A stretch of 64,000 nt of DNA, from positions 1 through 64,000 of the forward strand of contig JADIZZ010000020.1 in NCBI GenBank assembly GCA_016704535.1, in the 5' to 3' direction. Origin of the DNA: Betaproteobacteria bacterium. GTDB taxonomy: Bacteria > Pseudomonadota > Gammaproteobacteria > Burkholderiales > Burkholderiaceae_C. Below are positions 57,808-64,000 of the stretch, piece after piece (position 1 is the stretch's first letter; each line of letters begins with the position of its first letter). The position numbers and the translations under genes were made by a program. The notes below the pieces were generated by a model. The model had not been told where the DNA came from and searched no databases. It was given only the letters and a program-made list of their open reading frames with translations.

Positions 57808-60234
57808 TCAATCTCCCAGGGTCGGCGTTGGCCGGAGTTGTAGCCGAGTTTGTGGCGTTTGTAGCTGCTGCAGCGCCACCCAGGCTTGTCCCAAGGCAAG
57901 GCCGCCGTCGTTCGGTGGGGCCTGTCGGGCCTGCAAGACACGCAAGCCCAGCGCCGCCAGGCGCGGTACGAGCAGCTCGCCCAGCACGGCGTTGAGGAAG
58001 CAGCCGCCGCCCAGGGCCACCGTGCGCAGCCCGGTGCGCTCGGCCGCCTGGGCCACCCAGCGCGCCAAGCCGTCGGCCAGCGCCTGGTGGAAGAGCGCGG
58101 CGCCCGTGGCTGCGTGCTTTTCGTCGGCCAGCCGGGCCAGCAACGGCAGCGGGTCGAGCGTGCCGTCGGGCAGCAGCGTCACCAGCCCCTGGCCGGCATT
58201 CGGCGGCAGCGCGGCCATGCCGCGTGCCGCCAGGGCTTCCAGCTGCATCGGCGCCTGGCCTTCGTAGGCGCTGGTCTCGCCGGCACCCAGCAGTGCCGCG
58301 GCGGCATCGAACCAGCGGCCGGCGCTGGTGGTGGGCGGGCAGCGAAGGCCGCGGTCCAGCATCTGGTGCACCGCGGCAGCGGCGGGGCGGTGGCCGTAAC
58401 GCCGCTCGATCTCGTCGCCCCGGCCCAGGCCGTGCAACACCGCTGCGGCAACGCGCCAGGGTTCACGCGCCGCGGCGTCGCCGCCCGGCAGCGGGATGGG
58501 CGCGAGGTGACCCAGGCGCTGGGAGCCGGCCGCGTCGACGCGCAGCAGTTCGCCGCCCCAGGCGGCGTCGTCGCTGCCCAGGCCCACGCCGTCCAGCGCC
58601 AGGCCCAGCAGCGGGCCGGCCTCGCCGTGCTCGGCGGCCACGGCGGCGATGTGCGCATGGTGGTGCTGCACCGCGAAGGCCGGCAGGCCGTGCGCGGCGG
58701 CCAGGGCCAGTGCGTGGCGGGTGCTGAAGAAGTCGGGGTGCAGGTCGTGCGCGACGGCCTGTGGCTGCACATCGAGCACGCCGCACAGGTGCCCGGTCAT
58801 CTCGACCAGCGCCTCGCAGGTGGCGACGTTGTCCAGGCTGCCGATGTGCGGCGAGAGAAAGGCCTCGTCGCCGCGCGTGATGCACACCGTGTTCTTGAGC
58901 CAGCCGCCGGTGGCCAGCACGCTGGGCCCGCCGTGGGCCAGCTTGATCGGCCGCGGTGTCCAGCCGCGGGCGCGGCGGATGAACTGCGGCGGGCCACCGG
59001 CCGTGGCGCGCAGCAGGCTGTCGTCGCAGCGCGCGACGATGTCGCGGTCGTGCAGCAGCCAGGCGTCGGCGATGCCCTGCAGCCGCGCCAGCGCCTCGGC
59101 GTTGTCTTTCACCAGCGGCTCGCCGCCGGGGTTGGCGCTGGTCATCACCAGCAGCAGGTCTTGCGGCGCGCCCAGCCAGGCGGTGCCTGCCGGGCGGCCC
59201 GCCGCTTCGTGGAAGAGCAGGAACTGGATGGGCGTGCAGGGCAGCATGACGCCCAGGGTGTGCAGGCCCGGGGCCACGCCCGCCAAGGTCTCGGGCAGGG
59301 TGTCGTTGCTGCTGTTGTCGCCTTCGGCCACGCCACGGCGCAGCAGCACGATGGGCCGTTCGGCAGCCTGCAGCAGCCGCTGTTCGGCGTCGTCCACCAT
59401 CACCCAGGCCCGCGCCGATACCACGTTGGGGGCCATCACGGCGAAGGGCTTGGCCTCTCGGTGCTTGCGTTCGCGCAGCAAGGCCACGGTGTCGGCGTTG
59501 CGCGCGTCGCAGGCGAGATGGAAACCGCCCAGACCCTTGATGGCGACGATCTGCCCGGCCAACAGCAGGGACAGCGTGGCGGCGATGGGGTCGTCACCTT
59601 CCGCTGTCAGCCGCTGGCCCTGCGCATCGACCAGCGACAGCCGCGGCCCGCACACCGGGCAGGCGTTGGGCTCGGCGTGGAAGCGGCGGTCTGCCGGCGA
59701 GGTGTACTCGCGCGCGCAGGCCGGGCAAAGCGGAAAAGCCGCCATGCTCGTCATCGCGCGGTCGTAGGGCAGCCGGCGTGTCAGCGTGTAGCGCGGGCCG
59801 CATTGCGTGCAATTGATGAAGGCGTAGCGGTGGCGCCGGTCGCCGGGGTCGAACAGTTCGGCCAGGCAGTCGGCGCAGGTGGCGGTGTCGGGGGGGATGC
59901 TGGTGGTGACCCGGGCGCTGCCCTCGGGGCTGGCCAGGATGCGAAAGCCGGCCAACTCGGCGTCGACGGCCAGCGCGGGCTGACTTTCGACCTGCACTGA
60001 CTCCACACGCGCCAGCGGCGGCGCGTCGCTGCGCAGGCGGCCTTCGAAGCGGGCCAATGCGTCGGCGGGGCCTTGCGCTTCGATGAGCACGCCGTCGGCG
60101 TCGTTGAGCACCCAGCCCTGCAGGCCCTCTTCGAGTGCGATGCGGTAGACGAAGGGCCGGAAGCCCACGCCCTGCACCGCGCCACGCGCGCGGATGACGT
60201 GGCGCTGCGGCGGCGCGGCCGTCGTAGCCCGCAT
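57808..60234 (-). CDS. hypF: Carbamoyltransferase HypF
   Basis: An 808-residue enzyme that makes the cyanide precursor from carbamoyl phosphate and hands it to HypE. Domains: acylphosphatase (about 10-95, GAVQGVGFRPFVYRIA), two zinc fingers (CADC to CTQC, CPAC to CPVC, about 110-190), a YrdC-like region (GQIVAIKGLGGFHLACDARN to RAWVM and on to about 380), and a Kae1-like carbamoyl transferase (HDLHPDFFSTRHAL, VQHHHAHIAAVAAEHGE, and LGGGCFLNAVLGELL). Length is normal. Confidence 0.95.
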   Translation of the reverse strand: MRATTAAPPQRHVIRARGAVQGVGFRPFVYRIALEEGLQGWVLNDADGVLIEAQGPADALARFEGRLRSDAPPLARVESVQVESQPALAVDAELAGFRILASPEGSARVTTSIPPDTATCADCLAELFDPGDRRHRYAFINCTQCGPRYTLTRRLPYDRAMTSMAAFPLCPACAREYTSPADRRFHAEPNACPVCGPRLSLVDAQGQRLTAEGDDPIAATLSLLLAGQIVAIKGLGGFHLACDARNADTVALLRERKHREAKPFAVMAPNVVSARAWVMVDDAEQRLLQAAERPIVLLRRGVAEGDNSSNDTLPETLAGVAPGLHTLGVMLPCTPIQFLLFHEAAGRPAGTAWLGAPQDLLLVMTSANPGGEPLVKDNAEALARLQGIADAWLLHDRDIVARCDDSLLRATAGGPPQFIRRARGWTPRPIKLAHGGPSVLATGGWLKNTVCITRGDEAFLSPHIGSLDNVATCEALVEMTGHLCGVLDVQPQAVAHDLHPDFFSTRHALALAAAHGLPAFAVQHHHAHIAAVAAEHGEAGPLLGLALDGVGLGSDDAAWGGELLRVDAAGSQRLGHLAPIPLPGGDAAAREPWRVAAAVLHGLGRGDEIERRYGHRPAAAAVHQMLDRGLRCPPTTSAGRWFDAAAALLGAGETSAYEGQAPMQLEALAARGMAALPPNAGQGLVTLLPDGTLDPLPLLARLADEKHAATGAALFHQALADGLARWVAQAAERTGLRTVALGGGCFLNAVLGELLVPRLAALGLRVLQARQAPPNDGGLALGQAWVALQQLQTPQTRLQLRPTPTLGD

Positions 60235-60245
60235 CGGGCGGCAGC

Positions 60246-61355
60246 TCAGGCGCCCTGCAGCCGCGCCAGTTGCGCTTCGAGCTCGGCAACGCGGCGCTGC
60301 AGCGCGTCGACCTCGCCCAGCCGTTGCTCGCGCGCGGCCTTGGCGCCACGCTCGATCCAGGCCAGCCAGGCGTCCATGCCTTCGTCGCTGGTGGCCGAGA
60401 CCTGCAGGATCTCGATCGCCGGGTTCACGCGCCGCGCGTTGGCGATGCAGGCCGCCACGTCGAAGCGCAGGTGCGGCAGCAGGTCGACCTTGTTCAGCAG
60501 CATCAGCGACGCGGCGGCGAACATGTCGGGGTACTTCAGCGGCTTGTCCTCGCCTTCGGTCACCGACAGCACCACCACCTTGTGCGCCTCGCCGAGGTCG
60601 AAGCCGGCCGGGCAGACGAGGTTGCCGACGTTCTCGATCATCAGCACCGAATCCTCGGCCGGGGCCAGACGCGTGATGGCGGTCTCGACCATCGCGGCGT
60701 CGAGGTGGCAGCCCTTGCCGGTGTTGATCTGCAGCGCCGGCGCGCCGGTGGCGCGGATGCGGTCGGCGTCGTTGCTGGTCTGCTGGTCGCCCTCGACCAC
60801 GGCCACGGGCAGGCGGCCCTGCAGCAGTTCGATGGTGCGCACCAGCAGCGTGGTCTTGCCCGAACCCGGGCTGGAGACGAGGTTCAGCGCAAACACGCCG
60901 CGGGCGGCGAGGGCGGCGCGGTTGCGCTGCGCGTGGCCGTCGTTCTTGGCCAGGATGTCGCGTTCGATCTGCACCAGGCGGGTCTGCGACATGCCCGGCG
61001 CAGCGACACCGGCCGCGCCCAGGCCGTAGTGCACGGCGTCGTGGGTGTGCACGTGCGCGTGGTCGTGATCGTGCGCGTGGTCCTGGGACTGGTCGTGGGA
61101 ATGGTCGTGATCGTCGCCGTGCGCATAGTCGTGCGGGTGCGTGTGCGGGTGCGCATGCGGGTGGCTGTGCGTCATCCCGTCGACGTGGCTGTGCGCGTGC
61201 TCGTGCGCATGGTCATGTGCGTGGTCGTGCGTGGGGCCATGCGGGTGTGCATGGCTGTGCGTGGTGCCGTCGGCGTGTGTGTGCACCTGCGCATCGCCCT
61301 CGTTCGCGCCTTCGATGTGGGTCTCGCCGCTGCCGCAGCCGCAGGTCATGCACAT
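60246..61355 (-). CDS. hypB: Nickel-inserting GTPase HypB with an extreme His-rich N-terminus
   Basis: A 369-residue protein. The CGCG nickel site is in MCMTCGCGSGE. Residues about 13-112 hold more than 30 histidines in HxH and DHxH repeats, a nickel store as in other rhizobial or Cupriavidus-type HypB but unusually long. The GTPase domain (about 150-340) has FALNLVSSPGSGKTTLLVRTIE (P-loop), VVEGDQQTSNDADRI, LMIENVGNLVCPA and NKVDLLPHL. A leucine-rich coil ends the protein. It delivers Ni to the hydrogenase large subunit with HypA. Confidence 0.94.
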   Translation of the reverse strand: MCMTCGCGSGETHIEGANEGDAQVHTHADGTTHSHAHPHGPTHDHAHDHAHEHAHSHVDGMTHSHPHAHPHTHPHDYAHGDDHDHSHDQSQDHAHDHDHAHVHTHDAVHYGLGAAGVAAPGMSQTRLVQIERDILAKNDGHAQRNRAALAARGVFALNLVSSPGSGKTTLLVRTIELLQGRLPVAVVEGDQQTSNDADRIRATGAPALQINTGKGCHLDAAMVETAITRLAPAEDSVLMIENVGNLVCPAGFDLGEAHKVVVLSVTEGEDKPLKYPDMFAAASLMLLNKVDLLPHLRFDVAACIANARRVNPAIEILQVSATSDEGMDAWLAWIERGAKAAREQRLGEVDALQRRVAELEAQLARLQGA

Positions 61356-61380
61356 GGGTTTCTCCAGTCGGGGCCAGGTT

Positions 61381-61722
61381 TCATTCGATCTCGATGTCCA
61401 TCACGCGCATGCGGTCGCCGCCGGTGACCTGGAGCTGGAAGCTCTGGCAGGTGGGGCAGGGGTCACCTCGATGGCCGATGACCACGGGTGCCGAGCATCG
61501 CATGCACCAGGCCGTGCCGTCGGTCTCGACGATCTCCAGACGCGCGCCTTCGGCCACCGAGCCGCGTTGCACGACCTCGAAGGCGAAGCGCATCGCGGCC
61601 ATCTCCACCTGCGCCAGGCGGCCTATCTCCAGCCGCACCACGCTGACGCGGCGCGCACCGTTGGCGCGGGCCGTGTCTTCCACGATCTCGCGCACGCTCT
61701 CGGCAAGGGACATCTCATGCAT
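61381..61722 (-). CDS. hypA: Hydrogenase nickel metallochaperone HypA
   Basis: A 113-residue protein starting MHEMSLAESV (His2 is the Ni ligand). The zinc site is formed by CMRC and CPTC. Length and spacing are typical. Overlaps hoxV by 8 bp and precedes hypB by 25 bp. Confidence 0.95.
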   Translation of the reverse strand: MHEMSLAESVREIVEDTARANGARRVSVVRLEIGRLAQVEMAAMRFAFEVVQRGSVAEGARLEIVETDGTAWCMRCSAPVVIGHRGDPCPTCQSFQLQVTGGDRMRVMDIEIE

Positions 61723-62803
61723 CGGCGACTTCGACGTGGCAGCTTACGCAGGGGTCCAGCGAATTTATCAGCCGCAGCGCCCGTTGCCGCGCCGCGGTGG
61801 CGTCGGCGACAGGGGCATCGACCAGACCCGTGGCCAGGGCGCCCTGCGGATGGAAGTTCCACTCGGTGGGTGCGACGATGCGGTAGAGCCGCACGCGATC
61901 GCCGTCGAGCTGCACGTGGTGCACGAGCAAGCCGCGGGCGTTGTCGGCCCAGGCCACGCCGCTGCCGGGGGCGAGCGTCATGGCCCCGAGACCGGGCTGC
62001 CAGCGGCCGTCCAGCAACAGTGCCAGTTCCTGCAGGCGGGCCACATGCCGTGCCACCGGACGCGATGGCGCCACGCCGAGCAGCGCTTCGGCCTGCAGCC
62101 GCGCAAGGGCTCCGGTTTCGGCCGGCCGGCCCTGCCAGAGCGGGGCGCGGGCATAGGCCGGGTCGGCGGCCGCGGCTGTGGCCACCTCGGCCAGCCAGCC
62201 GGGCGTGGGCGGCGGCAGCAGCGGTGTTTGCGCGTCGGCGTGCGTGTTCGACTCGACCGTCGCCAGCCCGTGCAGGTAGCGGGCCGCCGCGGTTTCCCCA
62301 GCGGCGGCCCAGGCGACGACGTCCGACCACGATGCCCGCTGCAGCCAGGCGTGCGCAGTGCTGCCGAATATGCCCTGGGCGATGGCGGCTGAGGGCGTGG
62401 TTTGGCGCTGGGCGGCGTCGTCGCCCCAGCGCCAGGCTTGGGCCGCACGCGCCGCGGCCGTGGCTTCGGGCGTGGGCGCCTCGTTCATCCAGCGCGGCTG
62501 GTGCAGGAGCAGTTGCCAGGCAGTTTCACGCAGCGTCTCTTCGGCCAGCGCCGCGCGGGCCTGCGCCAGGCTCGTGGTGTCGGGTGCCAGGCCGACGGCC
62601 GCTGCGCAGGCCAGCCGGCTGGCTGCCGCCTGCGAGCGCGCACAGACCGAAAACAGCAGCGGCACGGCTGCCTGGGCCTCTTCGATGCGGCGGCCCTGCA
62701 GCAGACTTGAGGCGATGTCGGGCCGTGTCGACGCGATGTCCACACCGGCGATGCGCCCGGCGCGGAGGCGCAAGCCGACCCTCAACTCGCCTTCAAGGCT
62801 CAC
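61715..62803 (-). CDS. hoxV: Hydrogenase assembly protein HoxV/HupK family
   Basis: A 362-residue protein distantly like the hydrogenase large subunit, with the L2-like motif DPCVSCHVEV at the C-terminus where the large subunit has DPCxxC. HoxV is thought to hold the Fe(CN)2CO unit during transfer. The GTG start (62803) begins VSLEGELRVGLRLRAGRIAGVDIASTRPD and overlaps the hoxT end by 11 bp, showing translational coupling; a longer frame upstream reads as a shadow of hoxT. Confidence 0.82.
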   Translation of the reverse strand: MSLEGELRVGLRLRAGRIAGVDIASTRPDIASSLLQGRRIEEAQAAVPLLFSVCARSQAAASRLACAAAVGLAPDTTSLAQARAALAEETLRETAWQLLLHQPRWMNEAPTPEATAAARAAQAWRWGDDAAQRQTTPSAAIAQGIFGSTAHAWLQRASWSDVVAWAAAGETAAARYLHGLATVESNTHADAQTPLLPPPTPGWLAEVATAAAADPAYARAPLWQGRPAETGALARLQAEALLGVAPSRPVARHVARLQELALLLDGRWQPGLGAMTLAPGSGVAWADNARGLLVHHVQLDGDRVRLYRIVAPTEWNFHPQGALATGLVDAPVADATAARQRALRLINSLDPCVSCHVEVADA

Positions 62804-63269
62804 GCCGGCCTCGCGAGCCGCCGCCGAAGAGGAAGTCGCGCTTGCTGAGTGCCGGGGCGGCTGCCGGGTCGGCTGCGGTTGCCGCGGGTGTGGGCGCTGC
62901 GGGCTCGGCCGGCGGCACGTCGCTGGCGGGCCGATGTGCGGCGTCGAACAGCGCGTCCAGCGCGGCAACGGCCGTGTCGTGGGCCGCGGCGTGGTCGGCG
63001 AACTCGAACATCGGCGAGAACAGCGAGCAGGCCTGGTAGTCACCCAGTTCGGCGTCGCGATTGCCGATGAATTCGAAGACGCCGGCAGGAAAGACGTAGT
63101 GGCGACTTTCACGCTCGCCGATGGCCTGCCAATGTTCGCGCTGGCGCGGGAAGAGCACGAGATTCATGAACCAGGGCGTGACGAGCACGCCCAGCCAGTG
63201 TGCCGCCCAGGGCCGGAACCCGACGGCCTGCACCTGCAGCGCCGGGTTGAGCATGGGCACGCCGGCCAT
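62793..63269 (-). CDS. hoxT: Hydrogenase assembly chaperone HoxT/HybE family (start uncertain)
   Basis: A protein of at least 158 residues with the HybE/HupJ signature MAGVPMLNPALQVQAVGFRPW, then LVTPWFMNLVLFPR and HYVFPAGVFEFIGNRDAELGDYQACSLFSPMFEFADH. These proteins guard the Tat signal of the small subunit during maturation. In-frame residues before the ATG (ALQARFEHIHLHQ) also match the family, but no ATG or GTG is available before a TGA at about 63321; either a CTG start or a missing base upstream is possible. The C-terminal tail is Ala/Pro-rich. Confidence 0.8.
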   Translation of the reverse strand: MAGVPMLNPALQVQAVGFRPWAAHWLGVLVTPWFMNLVLFPRQREHWQAIGERESRHYVFPAGVFEFIGNRDAELGDYQACSLFSPMFEFADHAAAHDTAVAALDALFDAAHRPASDVPPAEPAAPTPAATAADPAAAPALSKRDFLFGGGSRGRREP

Positions 63270-63387
63270 CTGGTGCAGGTGGATGTGCTCGAAACGCGCC
63301 TGCAGTGCCGCCGCGGGCGCACGTCAGGGGCGATGACAGCTGCCGCCGGGCCGTGTGTGGGCGGCTGGCCGGCAGGGGGCCGGGATT

Positions 63388-63597
63388 TCAGTCATCGAGG
63401 ACCAGGAAGTCCTGCTTCAGTGCGGAGCAGTTGGGGCAGGTCCAGTGCTGCGGCAGTTCGCTGAAGGGTGTGCCGGGCGGGATCTGCCAGACCTCGTCGC
63501 CCAATGCCGGGTCGTAGACCGTCCAGCAGATCTTGCATTCCAGCCGCGTGTGCGGCCCGATCGTGGCCTGCCGGCTGGCGGGGTCGGGCGCGGCCAT
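63388..63597 (-). CDS. hoxR: Rubredoxin-like protein HoxR/HupI
   Basis: A 69-residue rubredoxin. The iron site is made of CKIC (in RLECKICWTVYDPALGDEVWQIPPGTPF) and CPNC (in HWTCPNCSALKQDF). In uptake-hydrogenase operons this rubredoxin helps assemble the small subunit's Fe-S clusters in the presence of O2. It lies 6 bp downstream of hoxQ. Confidence 0.92.
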   Translation of the reverse strand: MAAPDPASRQATIGPHTRLECKICWTVYDPALGDEVWQIPPGTPFSELPQHWTCPNCSALKQDFLVLDD

Positions 63598-63603
63598 CGG
63601 CGT

Positions 63604-64000
63604 TCAGCCAGCGGCCCCGCCGGCCGAGTCGCCCATCCACTGCACCAGGTCAGCCAGGCGGCCGTGGGTCTCGAGCAGGTCTTCGCGCGCGGCCAGGGCC
63701 ACCTCGGGCATCGTGATGACCTCGATGGTGTTGAGGATCAGCGTCTGCATGTTGTTGAAGTACTGCACGCGCCAGACGTTGCGCGCCGCGGTGCTGCTGA
63801 TGCGGCAATTGCCGAAGCCGCGGGAAAGCACCACGACCGAGCCGCCGTCGAGAAGCGCGTCGAGGTGTGCCGCATCCTCGGGCGACAGCGGCAGCAGCGT
63901 CAGGTTGATGACGTGCGCCGGCGTCTCGGGGCCGCTGCGGTCCATCGCTTCCTGCAGTTCGTTGACCAGCGCGGGCGCGTTCATCGCGCCCTGCGGCAGC
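63604..64000 (-). CDS. hoxQ: Hydrogenase expression protein HoxQ/HupH, C-terminal part (cut by window end)
   Basis: The visible 132 residues hold the HupH C-terminal pattern: HVINLTLLPLSPEDAAHLDALLDGGSVVVLSRGFGNCRISSTAARNVWRVQYFNNMQTLILNTIEV. An ATG at 63984 is internal; the frame stays open to base 64000, so the gene continues beyond the edge (family length about 280). With HoxO-type partners it chaperones the small subunit. Its presence suggests that hydrogenase structural genes lie further right. Confidence 0.88.
   Translation of the reverse strand, partial: LPQGAMNAPALVNELQEAMDRSGPETPAHVINLTLLPLSPEDAAHLDALLDGGSVVVLSRGFGNCRISSTAARNVWRVQYFNNMQTLILNTIEVITMPEVALAAREDLLETHGRLADLVQWMGDSAGGAAG

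Noticed and set aside
61715..61770. CVSCH in HoxV as a haem c site
   Set aside because: HoxV has no signal peptide and the motif is the DPCxxC L2-like end of hydrogenase large-subunit relatives. The CxxCH match is chance.

Overview
This 64 kb window is GC-rich and densely coded. The gene content (MtrCAB-type electron conduit, [NiFe]-hydrogenase hox/hyp accessory genes, hypX, TRAP transport, RND efflux) and codon style suggest a betaproteobacterium of the order Burkholderiales, perhaps near Rhodoferax or Rubrivivax. That placement is inference; no rRNA or tRNA gene was seen to anchor it.

Region 1 (1-7849) is an integron gene-cassette array. Small unrelated genes, all on the + strand (ABM monooxygenase-like, GNAT acetyltransferase, VOC/glyoxalase-like, DUF1697, DUF924), are each followed by a 126-153 bp attC site that begins GCCTAAC (one GCCTGAC) and ends GTTAGGC or GTTGGGC. 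The attC sites resemble one another, as in chromosomal integrons. No integrase or attI is visible; it would lie left of the window, or this is an integrase-less attC cluster. Two copies of a 1.6 kb IS110-type element sit at the same position inside attC sites, and an IS3-family element has split the DUF1697 gene, leaving a 3-bp target duplication.

Region 2 (7850-30437) is mostly housekeeping and envelope genes. It holds a glycine-zipper lipoprotein, a nitroreductase and a DsrE-like protein flanking an FNR-like box, a TetR-controlled RND efflux operon with its operator, TadA, an LD-carboxypeptidase, two large Oar-type TonB-dependent receptors, formate-tetrahydrofolate ligase, a WYL regulator and a malic enzyme.

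Region 3 (28770-41028) looks like an anaerobic C4-dicarboxylate module. Malic enzyme diverges from frdCAB across an FNR-like box. A DctPQM TRAP transporter follows, then a four-gene biotin-dependent, sodium-pumping decarboxylase of the methylmalonyl-CoA decarboxylase type. Together they could import C4 acids, reduce fumarate to succinate and decarboxylate the CoA ester while pumping Na+. Two of these genes (frdA and the gamma subunit) carry single-base frameshifts.

Region 4 (41200-64000) couples extracellular electron transfer to hydrogen metabolism. From right to left, all on the minus strand, are hoxQ (cut by the window edge), hoxR, hoxT, hoxV, hypA, hypB, hypF, hypC, hypD and hypE. Then come an eleven-haem cytochrome c/b fusion of CbcL-like layout, a NapC/NirT-type multihaem cytochrome, hypX, two small cytochromes c, and a decahaem MtrC/OmcA-like lipoprotein, a ComEA-like protein, decahaem MtrA and the MtrB porin. 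The order suggests H2-derived or quinol electrons passing from the inner membrane through the periplasm and the MtrCAB conduit to an outside acceptor. Hydrogenase structural genes are not in the window and would lie beyond its right edge.

Several single-base indels, including different ones in the two IS110 copies, look as much like sequence error as decay. All family assignments come from reading motifs in the translated sequence; no database search was run.
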